From JBBSNV01 sp964458605 (GTDB taxonomy: Bacteria > Pseudomonadota > Alphaproteobacteria > Reyranellales > JAQSWP01), in contig CAYWLS010000007.1 of assembly GCA_964458605.1 (NCBI GenBank), positions 1 through 64,000 of the forward strand: a stretch of 64,000 nt of DNA, given 5' to 3'. The translations under genes were made by a program, and so were the position numbers. Shown in pieces: positions 49,185 through 58,353 of this stretch (its first letter is position 1; each line of letters begins with the position of its first letter). The notes beneath the pieces were generated by a model that made no database searches, was not told the origin of the DNA, and worked only from the letters and a program-made list of their open reading frames with translations.

Positions 49185-50570
49185 ATGCCGTTGTTAGGTT
49201 TCTGGCGCGACCAGGTCGGCTCGATCGCCGATCGCGGCCGCGAGCTGCTGAACTTCGCCGCCAAGCGCGATCCGGACGCCGCCGATCTGGCGCGCCGCCT
49301 GCTCAGGCAGCGCGGCGAAGCCTCGGGCCTGGCCCTGGCGCAGGACCTGGCGGCGGCGATCCGCGTCCTGGACGACGCGGCGCTGGAGAAATTCCTTGCC
49401 GTGCTGGCCAGCGAATTCGCCGCCGACGCCAAGGAAGTCGAAAGCGCGGTGGCGGCGTGGCAGAAGCAGCCGGGCGACAAGACGCTCGCAGCATTGCGCG
49501 ACGCGGTCGAAGCGCCGCGCCAGGAGCTGTTCCGTCGCCTCAACATGGCGCCGACCGGCACCGCCACGCTGGTGCGCTTCCGCGAGCGCCTGCTGAAGCT
49601 GCTGCCCAAGCAGCCGCCGTTGCGCGGCATCGACGAGGATCTGCGCCATCTCCTGGCCTCGTGGTTCAATCGCGGCTTCCTGCGCCTGGAACGCATCGAC
49701 TGGAACACCCCCGCCGCGCTGCTCGAGAAGCTGATCGAATACGAGGCGGTGCACGAGATCGACGGTTGGGACGATCTGCGCCTGCGGCTGGCGGCCGACC
49801 GGCGCTGCTTCGCCTTCTTCCATCCCGCCATGCCGGACGAGCCGCTGATCTTCGTCGAGGTTGCGCTGGTCGAGGGCATCCCCGGCGCCATCCAGCCGCT
49901 GATCGACAAGCAGCGCGCCATCGGCGAGGCGCGCGCCGCCGACACCGCCGTGTTCTATTCGATCAGCAACTGCCAGGACGGCCTGCGTGGCATCTCGTTC
50001 GGCAATTTCCTGATCAAGCAGGTGGTGGGCGAATTGTCGGCGGAGTTCCCCAACCTCAAGAGCTTCGTCACCCTGTCGCCGGTGCCCCGGCTGCGCGAGG
50101 CGCTGATGCGGCGCGACCCGGCCAATTTCTCGCTGGAGCGGCTGGAGCGCATCCTGGGCGAGGATGCCTTGCACGCGCTGGACGGCGACGGGCTGGACGA
50201 TCCGATCGCCGCGCTGGCCGCGCGCGCGGCGTCGGACAAGAAGCTGCCGCCCAGCCTCAGCCAGGCGCTGCACCGGCTGGCGCTGGCCTATCTGACGCAA
50301 TTGCGCCAGGCCGGACGTGCCTTCGATCCGGTGGCGCATTTCCACCTGTCCAACGGCGCCCGGCTGGAGCGCATCGACATCAATGCCGACCGCTCGGCCA
50401 AGGGCATGAAGGAATCGCTGGGCGTGATGGTCAACTATCTCTACGAGCCCCGGAGCCTGGAAGCCAACCACGAGCGCTATGTCGATACCGGCATGGTGCC
50501 GGTGTCGCGCAAGCTCGCCGCCGAGGCCGATGTCGCGGCCAAGCAGTGGGACGTATCGGAAGCGGCGTGA
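49185..50570 (+). CDS. Malonyl-CoA decarboxylase
   Basis: 461 residues. Converts malonyl-CoA to acetyl-CoA and CO2. The helical N-terminal domain is followed by the GNAT-like catalytic domain with FFHPAMPDEPLIFVEVAL near 211-228, the serine-containing FYSISNCQDGLRGISFGNF near 257-275 and HFHLSNGARLERI near 390. The start ATG has TTGGGAGAA upstream. It converges on an acyl-CoA dehydrogenase gene with one base between stops. Confidence 0.95.
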   Translation: MPLLGFWRDQVGSIADRGRELLNFAAKRDPDAADLARRLLRQRGEASGLALAQDLAAAIRVLDDAALEKFLAVLASEFAADAKEVESAVAAWQKQPGDKTLAALRDAVEAPRQELFRRLNMAPTGTATLVRFRERLLKLLPKQPPLRGIDEDLRHLLASWFNRGFLRLERIDWNTPAALLEKLIEYEAVHEIDGWDDLRLRLAADRRCFAFFHPAMPDEPLIFVEVALVEGIPGAIQPLIDKQRAIGEARAADTAVFYSISNCQDGLRGISFGNFLIKQVVGELSAEFPNLKSFVTLSPVPRLREALMRRDPANFSLERLERILGEDALHALDGDGLDDPIAALAARAASDKKLPPSLSQALHRLALAYLTQLRQAGRAFDPVAHFHLSNGARLERIDINADRSAKGMKESLGVMVNYLYEPRSLEANHERYVDTGMVPVSRKLAAEADVAAKQWDVSEAA

Positions 50571-50571
50571 G

Positions 50572-51744
50572 CTATTGGCCGGCGCGCTCCACCACCGCCT
50601 GGGCGATGCGCTCGTTCTGGATCTCGGTCGAACCGTCGGTGTAGGCGGCCAGCTTGGCGTTGGCCAAATGCCGGCCCAGCGGATGCTCGTTGCGCAAGCC
50701 GTTGGCGCCCATCAGCTGGATGCAGGCCGCCAGGCCGCGCTGCGCCGCCTCGATGGCGAATTTCTTGGCGTAAGCCGCCGCCAGCATGGCGTCCTGATTG
50801 AGATGCACCGCGCGCGCCGCGCGGTCGGTCAGCAGCCGTGCCGCTTCCAGCTCGGTGGCGATGTCAGCGAGCTTCCAGCGCTGGCCCTGGTGCTCGATCA
50901 GCTTCTTGCCGAACAGGTCGCGCTGGGCGCCGTAGCGCGCGGCGGTCTGCAGCCCGCTCTGCAGCATAGCGCAGCACATACCGGCGACATAGGTGCGCGC
51001 GCCGTTGATGCCGGTCATGGCCGATTTGAAACCCGCGCCTGGCGGCTGCATCAGCTCGTGCGCCTGGGCGCGATAATCCTCCAGCCGGAATCCGCCGACG
51101 CCGATCGCCATGCCGCCGGCGATGTCGAAGGGTTGCTCGCGGATAAAGCCTGGCCGGTCGGCCTGCACCAGGAAGGCGGCGATGCCGCGCCAGCCGGCGC
51201 CCGGATCGGTCTGGGCGTAGCAGATGGCGACGTCGCAGGCCGCGGCATTGGTGATCCAGGCCTTGGCGCCGTTCAGCACCCAGCCATCGCCGTCCCTGAT
51301 GGCGGTGGTCCCGATGGCGGCGAAATCGGAGCCGGCGCCCGGTTCGGTCAGCGCCGTGCAGCCGATCTTCCCGCCGCGCCGCATCGCCGCCGTCAGCGCC
51401 TCGATGCCCGGCCGGCCCGTCATGTCGCGGGCGATGCGCATGGTGGCGTTATGCTGGTTGATCAGGGCGAAGGCGAAGGCGAAATCGACCGCGGCGATCG
51501 CCTCGAAGGCGCGCAGCTTGGTGGCGAAGCCCAGCGCCTTGCCGCCATGGGCTTTGGCCAGCTCGAGCTCGGCCAGACCGGCGCGGCAGGCTTGCCGGAT
51601 CGCGTCGAGCGGGTAGCGCCGCTGGTTCTGCCATTGCGCTGCCTGCGGCGCGACCACGGCGCGGGCGAAGTCGCGCGCGGCCTCGATGGCGGCGCGGCCG
51701 TCGGCGCCGATCAGGTCGGCCAATTCGTCCTTCGTATCGGTCAT
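50572..51744 (-). CDS. Acyl-CoA dehydrogenase
   Basis: 390 residues. CTALTEPGAGSDFAA near residue 130, WVLNGAKAWITNAAACD, the RDLFGKKLIEHQGQRWKLADIA helix near 275 and the C-terminal AYTDGSTEIQNERIAQ near 370 define the family. The catalytic base position lies in the YTDGSTE segment as in short/branched-chain enzymes. The flavin electrons go to ETF. Substrate not evident. Confidence 0.92.
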   Translation of the reverse strand: MTDTKDELADLIGADGRAAIEAARDFARAVVAPQAAQWQNQRRYPLDAIRQACRAGLAELELAKAHGGKALGFATKLRAFEAIAAVDFAFAFALINQHNATMRIARDMTGRPGIEALTAAMRRGGKIGCTALTEPGAGSDFAAIGTTAIRDGDGWVLNGAKAWITNAAACDVAICYAQTDPGAGWRGIAAFLVQADRPGFIREQPFDIAGGMAIGVGGFRLEDYRAQAHELMQPPGAGFKSAMTGINGARTYVAGMCCAMLQSGLQTAARYGAQRDLFGKKLIEHQGQRWKLADIATELEAARLLTDRAARAVHLNQDAMLAAAYAKKFAIEAAQRGLAACIQLMGANGLRNEHPLGRHLANAKLAAYTDGSTEIQNERIAQAVVERAGQ

Positions 51745-51817
51745 GGCTTCAGGCTAAAGCAAAAAATTTAGGGGCACGAGCGCCATTCGCGGTCCGGCGG
51801 TGTTAGGATCGCCGCCC

Positions 51818-52570
51818 ATGACCATGCTCATGCTGCTGGCCGCGGTGGCGCCGGCTCTCATCATCCTGCGCCTGCTGATCAAGCTCGACCGCTTTCCCGA
51901 ACCGACCCCTCTGATCGTCAAGACCTTCGTGCTGGGCATGCTGGTGACCATTCCGGTGGGCGCGACCGGCTTCTTCCTGCCCCAGATTCTGGACGGCATC
52001 GGCCATCCGGTGACGCGCAGCCTGGTGACCGCCTTCATCGCCACCGCCGTGCCCGAGGAGCTGGCCAAGTTCTGCGTCCTCTATTTCTACTGCATGCGCA
52101 AGGACGCGTTCGACGAACCGATGGACGGGCTGGTCTACGGGCTGACCGCGTCGCTGGGTTTCGCCTGCCTGGAGAACATCCTCTATCTGGTCGGCGCCGG
52201 CGAGGATTGGCCGACCCTGGCGCTGATCCGCGGCCTGCTGACGGTGCCGGGCCATGGCATGGACGGCATCATCATGGGGTTCTTCGCCGCGCTCGGTCGC
52301 TTCGATGCGCCGCGTCGAGGCCAGTGGTTGTTCATGGCCCTGGCATTTCCCGTGCTATGCCACGGCTTCTACGACTGGCCGATCTTCCTGATCAACGACC
52401 CGGCAACGGAAGACAATGCCACCATGGCCGGGCTGCTGTTGCTGCTGCCCATCGCGGTGGTGATCGTGCAACTGATCTGGTCGATCCGCCTGCTGCGCCG
52501 GCTCAATCGGCTGCAGGCCGACACCATGGCCGGCCGCAAGGTCGGCCTCGGCCAACTGATGGGCGACTGA
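51818..52570 (+). CDS. prsW: PrsW-family intramembrane metalloprotease
   Basis: 250 residues, about eight helices. The four family motifs are present: PEELAKF at 79-85 (EExxK), FACLENILY at 115-123, PGHGMDG at 144-150 and HGFYDW near residue 180. Relatives cut membrane anti-sigma factors. No anti-sigma gene is adjacent. The ATG at 51818 is preferred over an in-frame GTG at 51800. Confidence 0.92.
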   Translation: MTMLMLLAAVAPALIILRLLIKLDRFPEPTPLIVKTFVLGMLVTIPVGATGFFLPQILDGIGHPVTRSLVTAFIATAVPEELAKFCVLYFYCMRKDAFDEPMDGLVYGLTASLGFACLENILYLVGAGEDWPTLALIRGLLTVPGHGMDGIIMGFFAALGRFDAPRRGQWLFMALAFPVLCHGFYDWPIFLINDPATEDNATMAGLLLLLPIAVVIVQLIWSIRLLRRLNRLQADTMAGRKVGLGQLMGD

Positions 52571-52631
52571 AACGGATTGTCGGCCAGGCACTTAAGCCGC
52601 GCCGCGCGGGCGGCCAAAGCGCCGCATCCGC

Positions 52632-52660
52632 TTGGTTGGGCGGCGGCGCGGGCCTATACT
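52632..52660 (+). promoter_or_regulatory. Promoter of the nonulosonic-acid operon
   Basis: TTGGTT (52632-52637), a 17-base spacer and TATACT (52655-52660) give a predicted start near 52667, 20 bases before the first ATG (52687). Confidence 0.6.
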
Positions 52661-52686
52661 ATTGGCTCCAGCAAATCGGGACATCC

Positions 52687-53517
52687 ATGGCCAGCTCCAC
52701 CGCCGCCTTGCCTCGCGAACCGGCCCGTCAGAGCTTCAGCGAAGCCGAACTCGACCGGCATCAGCAGATGCTTGAACAGCGCGTGTTCCAGATCGGCACC
52801 AAGTGGCCCCATTTCCGCCGCCTGATCCAGGACGTGCGCCAGCTATCGCGCGAGATGCCGGTCGGGGCCACGGTGGTGTGCCTGGAGCGCGGCCTGCTCT
52901 ATGGCGGCATCTCCCTGTTCGGTCCGTTCTTCCATCGCCAGAACTTCATCTCGGTCGATTGTAGCCCGGGCAGCGCCGATTCGCGCGGCGCCTACAATCG
53001 CGCCATGGTGGACGACGATCGCTGCCTGATCGTGCCCGGCACCCTGCGCGCCCCGGCCGAGAACACCGGCCTGCCCACGGCCAGCGCCGATCTGTTGATG
53101 GTGCCCAACCTGGTGCATCACGTGGCCGACCAGCGCGGCCTGTTCGGCGAGATCGCCCGCCTGCTCAAGCCCGGCGCGCGCGGCTATATCTTCGAGCCGC
53201 TGGTGCGCGAGCTGCACCAGTCGCCCGACGATTATCTGCGCTACACGCCCTGGGGCTTCGAGCGCATGATCGCCGAGGCCGGCATGGCGTTCGATTCCTT
53301 CGTGCCCGAGGGTGGGCCGTTCCAGGCGGTGGCCTATTGCTGGACCCAGGCGCTGGAATATTTTCCGCCCGACAAACGCGCCCAGATGGAACGCTGGTTC
53401 TACGACAAGCATTTCAAGGAGCTGATGGGCTGGGACGAGCAGCACACGCAGAACCTGGCGCGCCAGCACACCACCTTCCCGATGGCCTATGCCATCCATT
53501 TCCACAAGCCAGCCTGA
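52687..53517 (+). CDS. Methyltransferase-like protein heading the nonulosonic-acid operon
   Basis: 276 residues. The C-terminal half looks like a class I methyltransferase: SADLLMVPNLVHHVADQRGLFGEIARLLKPGARGYIFEP, then the YTPWGFERMIAEAGMAF segment. The usual glycine-rich motif I is absent; its place is taken by VCLERGLLYGGISLFG, so SAM binding is not certain. It begins the operon, 9 bases before the CMP-sugar synthetase gene. A modification of the sugar (methylation) or a regulator role are both possible. Confidence 0.7.
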   Translation: MASSTAALPREPARQSFSEAELDRHQQMLEQRVFQIGTKWPHFRRLIQDVRQLSREMPVGATVVCLERGLLYGGISLFGPFFHRQNFISVDCSPGSADSRGAYNRAMVDDDRCLIVPGTLRAPAENTGLPTASADLLMVPNLVHHVADQRGLFGEIARLLKPGARGYIFEPLVRELHQSPDDYLRYTPWGFERMIAEAGMAFDSFVPEGGPFQAVAYCWTQALEYFPPDKRAQMERWFYDKHFKELMGWDEQHTQNLARQHTTFPMAYAIHFHKPA

Positions 53518-53526
53518 TTTTCCGGC

Positions 53527-54243
53527 ATGAGCGAGCAGTTGCGGTCCGGCCTGCGGCGGCTGGCCATCGTGCCGGCCCGCGGCGGCAGCAAGGGCCTGCC
53601 CGGCAAGAACATGGCGCCGGTGGCCGGCGAGAGTCTGCTGGCGCGCGCCGTGCGCTGCGCGCGCGAGGCCGGCATCTTCGATTTCGTCCTGGTCTCGACC
53701 GACGATCCGGCGATCGCCGAGGAGGGCAGGCGCGCCGGCGCCCAGGTGCCGTTCCTGCGGCCGGCGGCGCTGGCCTCGGACCAGGCGGCGGTGATCGACG
53801 CCGTGCGCGATGCGCTCGACCGGCTCGAGGCGCAGGGCCAGTCGCGCTTCGATACCATTGCGCTGCTCGAGCCCACCTCGCCGCTGCGCACGCCGCAGAT
53901 CCTGCGCCAGACCGTTGCGGCGGCGGAAGGCGACGGCGCCGATGCGGCGCTGACCGTCAGCCGGGCGCCCACGCGCTATCATCCGTTGAAGCATTTCCAC
54001 ATCGATTCCTGCGGGCTGGCTCGCCACGCGGTTGAAGCGGGCGCCAGGGTGGTCAACCGGCAGGAGTTGACGGATACTTTCCTGCGCAATGGAATGTGCT
54101 ATGCCGTAAGGCGCAGCGCCATCGACGCGGGACACAACATGCTGGGCAGTGCCCCGCGTGCGGTGATTGTCGAGGGCCCGGCGGTCAATATCGACGATGC
54201 CGAGGATCTGGCGGAGGCGCGACGACTGCTGGAGCGGAGCTGA
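53527..54243 (+). CDS. neuA: CMP-N-acetylneuraminate-type cytidylyltransferase
   Basis: 238 residues. Activates a nonulosonic acid as CMP-sugar. The CTP-binding PARGGSKGLPGKN segment lies near residues 16-28, EPTSPLRTPQILRQTV near 118 and ALTVSR are conserved; the C-terminal VNIDDAEDLAEA is typical. Family covers NeuA, PseF and LegF; the exact acid cannot be fixed from sequence. The next gene starts 27 bases later. Confidence 0.88.
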   Translation: MSEQLRSGLRRLAIVPARGGSKGLPGKNMAPVAGESLLARAVRCAREAGIFDFVLVSTDDPAIAEEGRRAGAQVPFLRPAALASDQAAVIDAVRDALDRLEAQGQSRFDTIALLEPTSPLRTPQILRQTVAAAEGDGADAALTVSRAPTRYHPLKHFHIDSCGLARHAVEAGARVVNRQELTDTFLRNGMCYAVRRSAIDAGHNMLGSAPRAVIVEGPAVNIDDAEDLAEARRLLERS

Positions 54244-54270
54244 CGGCCTTTGAGGGGGAGGGTCTGTGTC

Positions 54271-55176
54271 ATGAACTATTCGTTGCGGCGCCGACTCTAT
54301 CTTTTCGGCATGAACAAGCTTCACCTGCCGCGCATTGTGATCAGCGCCGTCATCAAGGGACTGGCGCTGGCGCTCGATCCGCTGCCCTGGCTGGTGCGCG
54401 GCCGCGCCGCAAAGCGCCTGTTGCGGCGCGACGGAACCATCGCGCCGGTGCCGGAAGCGGCCGGCTATCGCCTGGTTCGTCCCGACGAACTACCCGGCAG
54501 CGCCGCCGCGGTGGCCGCCTGCCGGCGCATCTTCGCCGCCGCTCGCGACGATCTGCGGCGCAAGCTGACCGAGGTGTCCAAGCCGTTCCTGGTGCCGGTC
54601 ACGCGCAGCAGCGAGGAGCTGATGGCCTGCCCCGAGATCCGCGATTTCGTGCTGTCGCCGGAGCTGCTGGCGGTGGTGGCGCGATATTTCGGCACGGTGC
54701 CGGTGCTGAGCAACCTGCATCTGTTTTGGACGCCGCCCAACAACACCATGGAAAAGAGCCAGAAATACCACTTCGATACCGAGGACTACCGTCAGTTGAA
54801 GCTGTTCATCAACGTGTTCGACGTCGACGCCGCGGCCGGGCCGCTCACCTTGCTGCCGGCCGATGCCTCGCAGGCGGTCAGCCGCCGGACCGGCTATGTC
54901 GGCGGCCGCCGCAGCCGCATGGAGGACGAACAGGTCAGCCGCGTCGCGCCGGGCAATGCCGTGCAAGCGCTGGCGCCGGCCGGCGGCGGTATCCTCATCG
55001 ATACCTCGCGCTGCCTGCATTTCGGCAGCCGCGGCAACCGGCGCGAACGGCTGGTGCTGCAGGTTCAGTTCATGGGATATTACGCCCCCAAGATCGAGCC
55101 GGTCGATTGGCGCCGCCTGTTCGAGGGTGGCGGGCCGCAGCTGAGCGAGGCGGCGCGTCTGGCGGTGCGCTGCTGA
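54271..55176 (+). CDS. PhyH-like Fe(II)/2-oxoglutarate-dependent oxygenase
   Basis: 301 residues. The facial-triad motif His167-x-Asp169 (KYHFDTED) is followed by distal His250 (CLHFG) and the 2-oxoglutarate-binding Arg260 (RRER). The INVFDVDAAAGPLTLLPADAS block is shared with phytanoyl-CoA-dioxygenase-type enzymes. The start ATG 54271 has GGGGGAGGG upstream; an N-terminal basic/hydrophobic region may contact the membrane. Its place between neuA and neuB suggests oxidation of a nonulosonic acid or its lipid-linked form, for instance hydroxylation. Confidence 0.78.
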   Translation: MNYSLRRRLYLFGMNKLHLPRIVISAVIKGLALALDPLPWLVRGRAAKRLLRRDGTIAPVPEAAGYRLVRPDELPGSAAAVAACRRIFAAARDDLRRKLTEVSKPFLVPVTRSSEELMACPEIRDFVLSPELLAVVARYFGTVPVLSNLHLFWTPPNNTMEKSQKYHFDTEDYRQLKLFINVFDVDAAAGPLTLLPADASQAVSRRTGYVGGRRSRMEDEQVSRVAPGNAVQALAPAGGGILIDTSRCLHFGSRGNRRERLVLQVQFMGYYAPKIEPVDWRRLFEGGGPQLSEAARLAVRC

Positions 55177-55198
55177 GGATTGGCCCAGGGACCAGGCA

Positions 55199-56233
55199 AT
55201 GAAGACATGGCTGCACGATCCGGCGCCCGGCCGGCCCTGCACGATCATCGGCGAAGTATCGCAGACCCATGACGGCAGCCTGGGCATGGCGCATGCCTTC
55301 ATCGACGCCATCGCCCATGCCGGCGCCGATGCGGTGAAGTTCCAGACCCATATCGCCGCCGCCGAGAGCACGCCGGCCGAGCCGTGGCGCAAGCGCTTCA
55401 GCCCGCAGGACGAGACGCGCTACGACTACTGGAAGCGCATGGAGTTCACCGAGCCGCAGTGGCACGGCCTGAAGAAGCATGCCGACGACAAGGGCCTGCT
55501 GTTCCTGAGTTCGCCGTTCTCCATGCAGGCGGTCGAATTGCTGAAGCGGGTCGGCGTCGCCGGCTGGAAGGTGGCGTCGGGCGAGATCAGCAATGTCGAG
55601 ATGCTCGACGCCATGATCGAGACCCGGCTGCCGATGATCCTGTCCACCGGCATGAGCGACCTGGCCGAGGTTGAGAGCGCGGTGGCACGCATCCGCGCCG
55701 CCCGGGTGCCGGTGGCGGTGCTGCAATGCGCCACCATGTATCCCTGTCCGCCCGAGGCGGTCGGGCTGAACGTGATCGAGGACTATCGCCGCCGCTTCCC
55801 CGAGGCGGTCGGCCTGTCGGATCATTCCGCCACCATCTATCCCGGCCTGGCCGCCGCCACCTTGGGCATCGAGGTGCTGGAGGTGCATGTGGCGCTGAGC
55901 CGCGACATGTTCGGTCCCGACGTGGTGGCCTCGGTGACGCCCGCCGAACTGCGCCAGCTGGTCGACGGCATTCGCTTCATCGAACGCATGAAGGCCAGCC
56001 CGGTCGACAAGGCCAGGGCCGCCGCCGACCTGCAGCCGCTGCGCCACATCTTCATGAAGAGCGTGGTGGCGGCCGCCGACCTGCCGGCCGGCACCGTGCT
56101 GAAGCGCGAGCATCTGCTGGCCAAGAAGCCGGGCACGGGAATTCCCGCGCGCGAGCTGCCCGGCCTGCTGGGCCGCAGCCTCAAGCGCGCCGTGGCCCGC
56201 GACGCGCTCCTGTCCAACGACGATCTGGCCTGA
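55199..56233 (+). CDS. neuB: N-acetylneuraminate-synthase family protein (NeuB type)
   Basis: 344 residues. Condenses a 6-carbon amino sugar with phosphoenolpyruvate to a 9-carbon nonulosonic acid. The NeuB barrel shows IGEVSQTHDGSL, ADAVKFQTH, SSPFSMQAVELL, KVASGEISN, LSTGMS and LSDHSATIYPGLAAATLG; a C-terminal antifreeze-like SAF domain follows (MKSVVAAADLPAGTVLKREHLLAKKPGTGI). Sialic, pseudaminic and legionaminic acid synthases share this plan. Confidence 0.9.
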   Translation: MKTWLHDPAPGRPCTIIGEVSQTHDGSLGMAHAFIDAIAHAGADAVKFQTHIAAAESTPAEPWRKRFSPQDETRYDYWKRMEFTEPQWHGLKKHADDKGLLFLSSPFSMQAVELLKRVGVAGWKVASGEISNVEMLDAMIETRLPMILSTGMSDLAEVESAVARIRAARVPVAVLQCATMYPCPPEAVGLNVIEDYRRRFPEAVGLSDHSATIYPGLAAATLGIEVLEVHVALSRDMFGPDVVASVTPAELRQLVDGIRFIERMKASPVDKARAAADLQPLRHIFMKSVVAAADLPAGTVLKREHLLAKKPGTGIPARELPGLLGRSLKRAVARDALLSNDDLA

Positions 56234-56247
56234 ACGGAAATCCGGTT

Positions 56248-57405
56248 GTGAGCAAAAGAAAAGTCTGCGTCGCCGTCACCGCGCGGCCATCCTATTCGCG
56301 CATCCGCTCGGCGCTGACGGCGATCAAGTCGCGCAACGATTGCGAGCTGCAATTGGTGGTGGCGGCCTCGGCGTTGCTCGACCGTTACGGCAATGCCGTG
56401 AAGGTGATGGAGGAGGAGGGCTTCACGGTCGATCGCCACGTCTACTCGATCCTCGAGGGCGAGAACCTGGTGACCACCGCCAAGTCGACCGGCATCGGCC
56501 TGTCGGAGATGGCCGGCGTGCTGGCCGATCTGAAGCCCGACGTGGTGGTGTCGATCGCCGACCGCTTCGAGACCATCGCCACCGCGATCGCCGCCGCCTA
56601 CATGAACATTCCGCTGGCCCATGTGCAGGGCGGCGAGATCACCGGCTCGATCGACGAGAAGGTGCGCCACGCCATCACCAAGCTGGCCGACCTGCACCTG
56701 GTGGCCTCGGAGAAAGCCGCCGCGCGCGTCATCCGCATGGGCGAACGGCCCGAAGCGGTGCATGTCACCGGCTGCCCGTCGATCGACGTCGCCAAGCAGG
56801 CCATCGCCGATCCCATCCTGCACGGCGATCCGTTCGCCACCTATGGCGGCGTCGGCCCGGTACTCGACCTGGCCAAGGGTTATATCGTGGTGATGCAGCA
56901 TCCGGTCACCACCGAATACGCCGATTCCCGCATCCATATCGAGGAGACGCTGCACGCGGTGCGCGATCTGGGACTGCCCACATTGTGGTTCTGGCCCAAT
57001 GTCGATGCCGGTTCGGACGGCACGTCCAAGGGCATCCGCGCCTTCCGCGAGCAGAAGCAGCTGCCGCTGGTGCATTTCTTCAAGAACATGCCGCCGGAGG
57101 AATTCCTGCGCCTGCTCTACGGCAGCCGGTGCATCGTCGGCAATTCCAGCGTGGCGATCCGCGAATGCGCCTATCTCGGCGTGCCGGCGGTCAATATCGG
57201 CAGCCGCCAGCAGGGCCGCGACCGCGGTCGCAACGTCATCGACGTCGCCTACGACCGGGCCGATATCGCCGCCGCGATCAGGCGCCAGATCGAACGCGGC
57301 CGCTATCCGTCCGACGCCATCTATGGCGACGGCCATGCCGGCGAACGCATCGCCCAGGTGCTGGCGACCGCGCGCCTGACGATCGAAAAACGCCTTGCCT
57401 ACTAA
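56248..57405 (+). CDS. neuC: UDP-GlcNAc 2-epimerase (hydrolysing), NeuC type
   Basis: 385 residues; starts GTG at 56248, 14 bases after neuB. Makes ManNAc from UDP-GlcNAc for NeuB. Family landmarks: VTARPSYSRI at the start, SIADRFETIATAIAAAYMNIPLAHVQGGE, DEKVRHAITKLADLH, GCPSIDV, VVMQHPVTTEY and NSSVAIRECAYLGVPAVNIGSRQQGR. With NeuB and NeuA it completes a route to a CMP-nonulosonic acid, so neuraminic acid or a close relative is the simplest product. Confidence 0.93.
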   Translation: MSKRKVCVAVTARPSYSRIRSALTAIKSRNDCELQLVVAASALLDRYGNAVKVMEEEGFTVDRHVYSILEGENLVTTAKSTGIGLSEMAGVLADLKPDVVVSIADRFETIATAIAAAYMNIPLAHVQGGEITGSIDEKVRHAITKLADLHLVASEKAAARVIRMGERPEAVHVTGCPSIDVAKQAIADPILHGDPFATYGGVGPVLDLAKGYIVVMQHPVTTEYADSRIHIEETLHAVRDLGLPTLWFWPNVDAGSDGTSKGIRAFREQKQLPLVHFFKNMPPEEFLRLLYGSRCIVGNSSVAIRECAYLGVPAVNIGSRQQGRDRGRNVIDVAYDRADIAAAIRRQIERGRYPSDAIYGDGHAGERIAQVLATARLTIEKRLAY

Positions 57406-57497
57406 ACCGGAATAATCCAAAAAGTCGTTGAGTGAATAAATGCAGTAACCGTCTTTCCATTGGCTTGGAGCGACGGCGGCCGGCTTTGGGGGGCGCG

Positions 57498-58346
57498 ATG
57501 GTTCCGTCTTGGCGACGCATGTACCGGCTGCTGACGTCGCGTATGGAGCGCAAGGTCCGGCGGCTCGACCGCGAACGCAACGAGGGACTGGCCAAGGCCG
57601 ATCTGGTCATCGTCTCGTTTCCCAAATCCGGCAAGACCTGGCTGCGGGCGCTGATCACCCGGCTCTACCAGCAGCGCTACAACCTGCCCGACGGCGTGCT
57701 GATCGCCCAGGACAACCTGCACCGCCTCAATCCGGCGGTCCCGAATATCTTCTTCTCCCACGCCTGCAATCCGCTGGGCAGCGTCGACGGCCTGCGCAGC
57801 GATCGCAGCGAATTCCGCGGCCGCAAGGTGGCTTTCCTGATGCGCCATCCCTGCGACGTGGCGGTGTCGCATTACTACCAGCTCAAGCACCGCAAGGCCG
57901 GCAAGCGCGAGAACGCCACGCGCGGTCTTGGCCTGTTCGACTACATCACCCAGCCGGGGCGCGGTCTGGAATACATCATCGCCTACACCAATGGCTGGCA
58001 GCGTTTCGTCGAGGGCAATGCCGATGCCTGCGCCATCCGCTACGAGGAGCTGACCAACAGCCCCGAGATTGCGCTCAAGCGGCTGTTCGCGCTGATCGGA
58101 ACCAGCTTCGACGATCGCGAGATCGCCGACGCCGTCGAGTTCTGCTCGTTCGCCAAGCTGCAGCAGCGCGAGCGCGAGGGCTACTACAACGACAAGGCGT
58201 TGCGGCCGGCCGACCCGGGCGATCCCAATTCCTTCAAGGTGCGGCGCGGCAAGATCGGCGGCTATCGGCAGGACATGACCGAACAGCAGGCGGCGACGCT
58301 CGAGAACATCGTGCGCACGCAGCTCGATCCGGCGATCGGCTACTGA
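57498..58346 (+). CDS. Sulfotransferase family protein
   Basis: 282 residues. The PAPS 5'-phosphosulfate loop is SFPKSGKTWLR at 40-50 and the 3'-phosphate contact RHPCDVAVSHYYQL near residue 110. The start is the ATG at 57498 with GGGGGGCG upstream; an in-frame GTG at 57432 is possible. It is the last gene on the plus strand of the operon and probably adds sulfate to the surface glycan. Confidence 0.85.
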   Translation: MVPSWRRMYRLLTSRMERKVRRLDRERNEGLAKADLVIVSFPKSGKTWLRALITRLYQQRYNLPDGVLIAQDNLHRLNPAVPNIFFSHACNPLGSVDGLRSDRSEFRGRKVAFLMRHPCDVAVSHYYQLKHRKAGKRENATRGLGLFDYITQPGRGLEYIIAYTNGWQRFVEGNADACAIRYEELTNSPEIALKRLFALIGTSFDDREIADAVEFCSFAKLQQREREGYYNDKALRPADPGDPNSFKVRRGKIGGYRQDMTEQQAATLENIVRTQLDPAIGY

Positions 58347-58353
58347 CTGTCGG

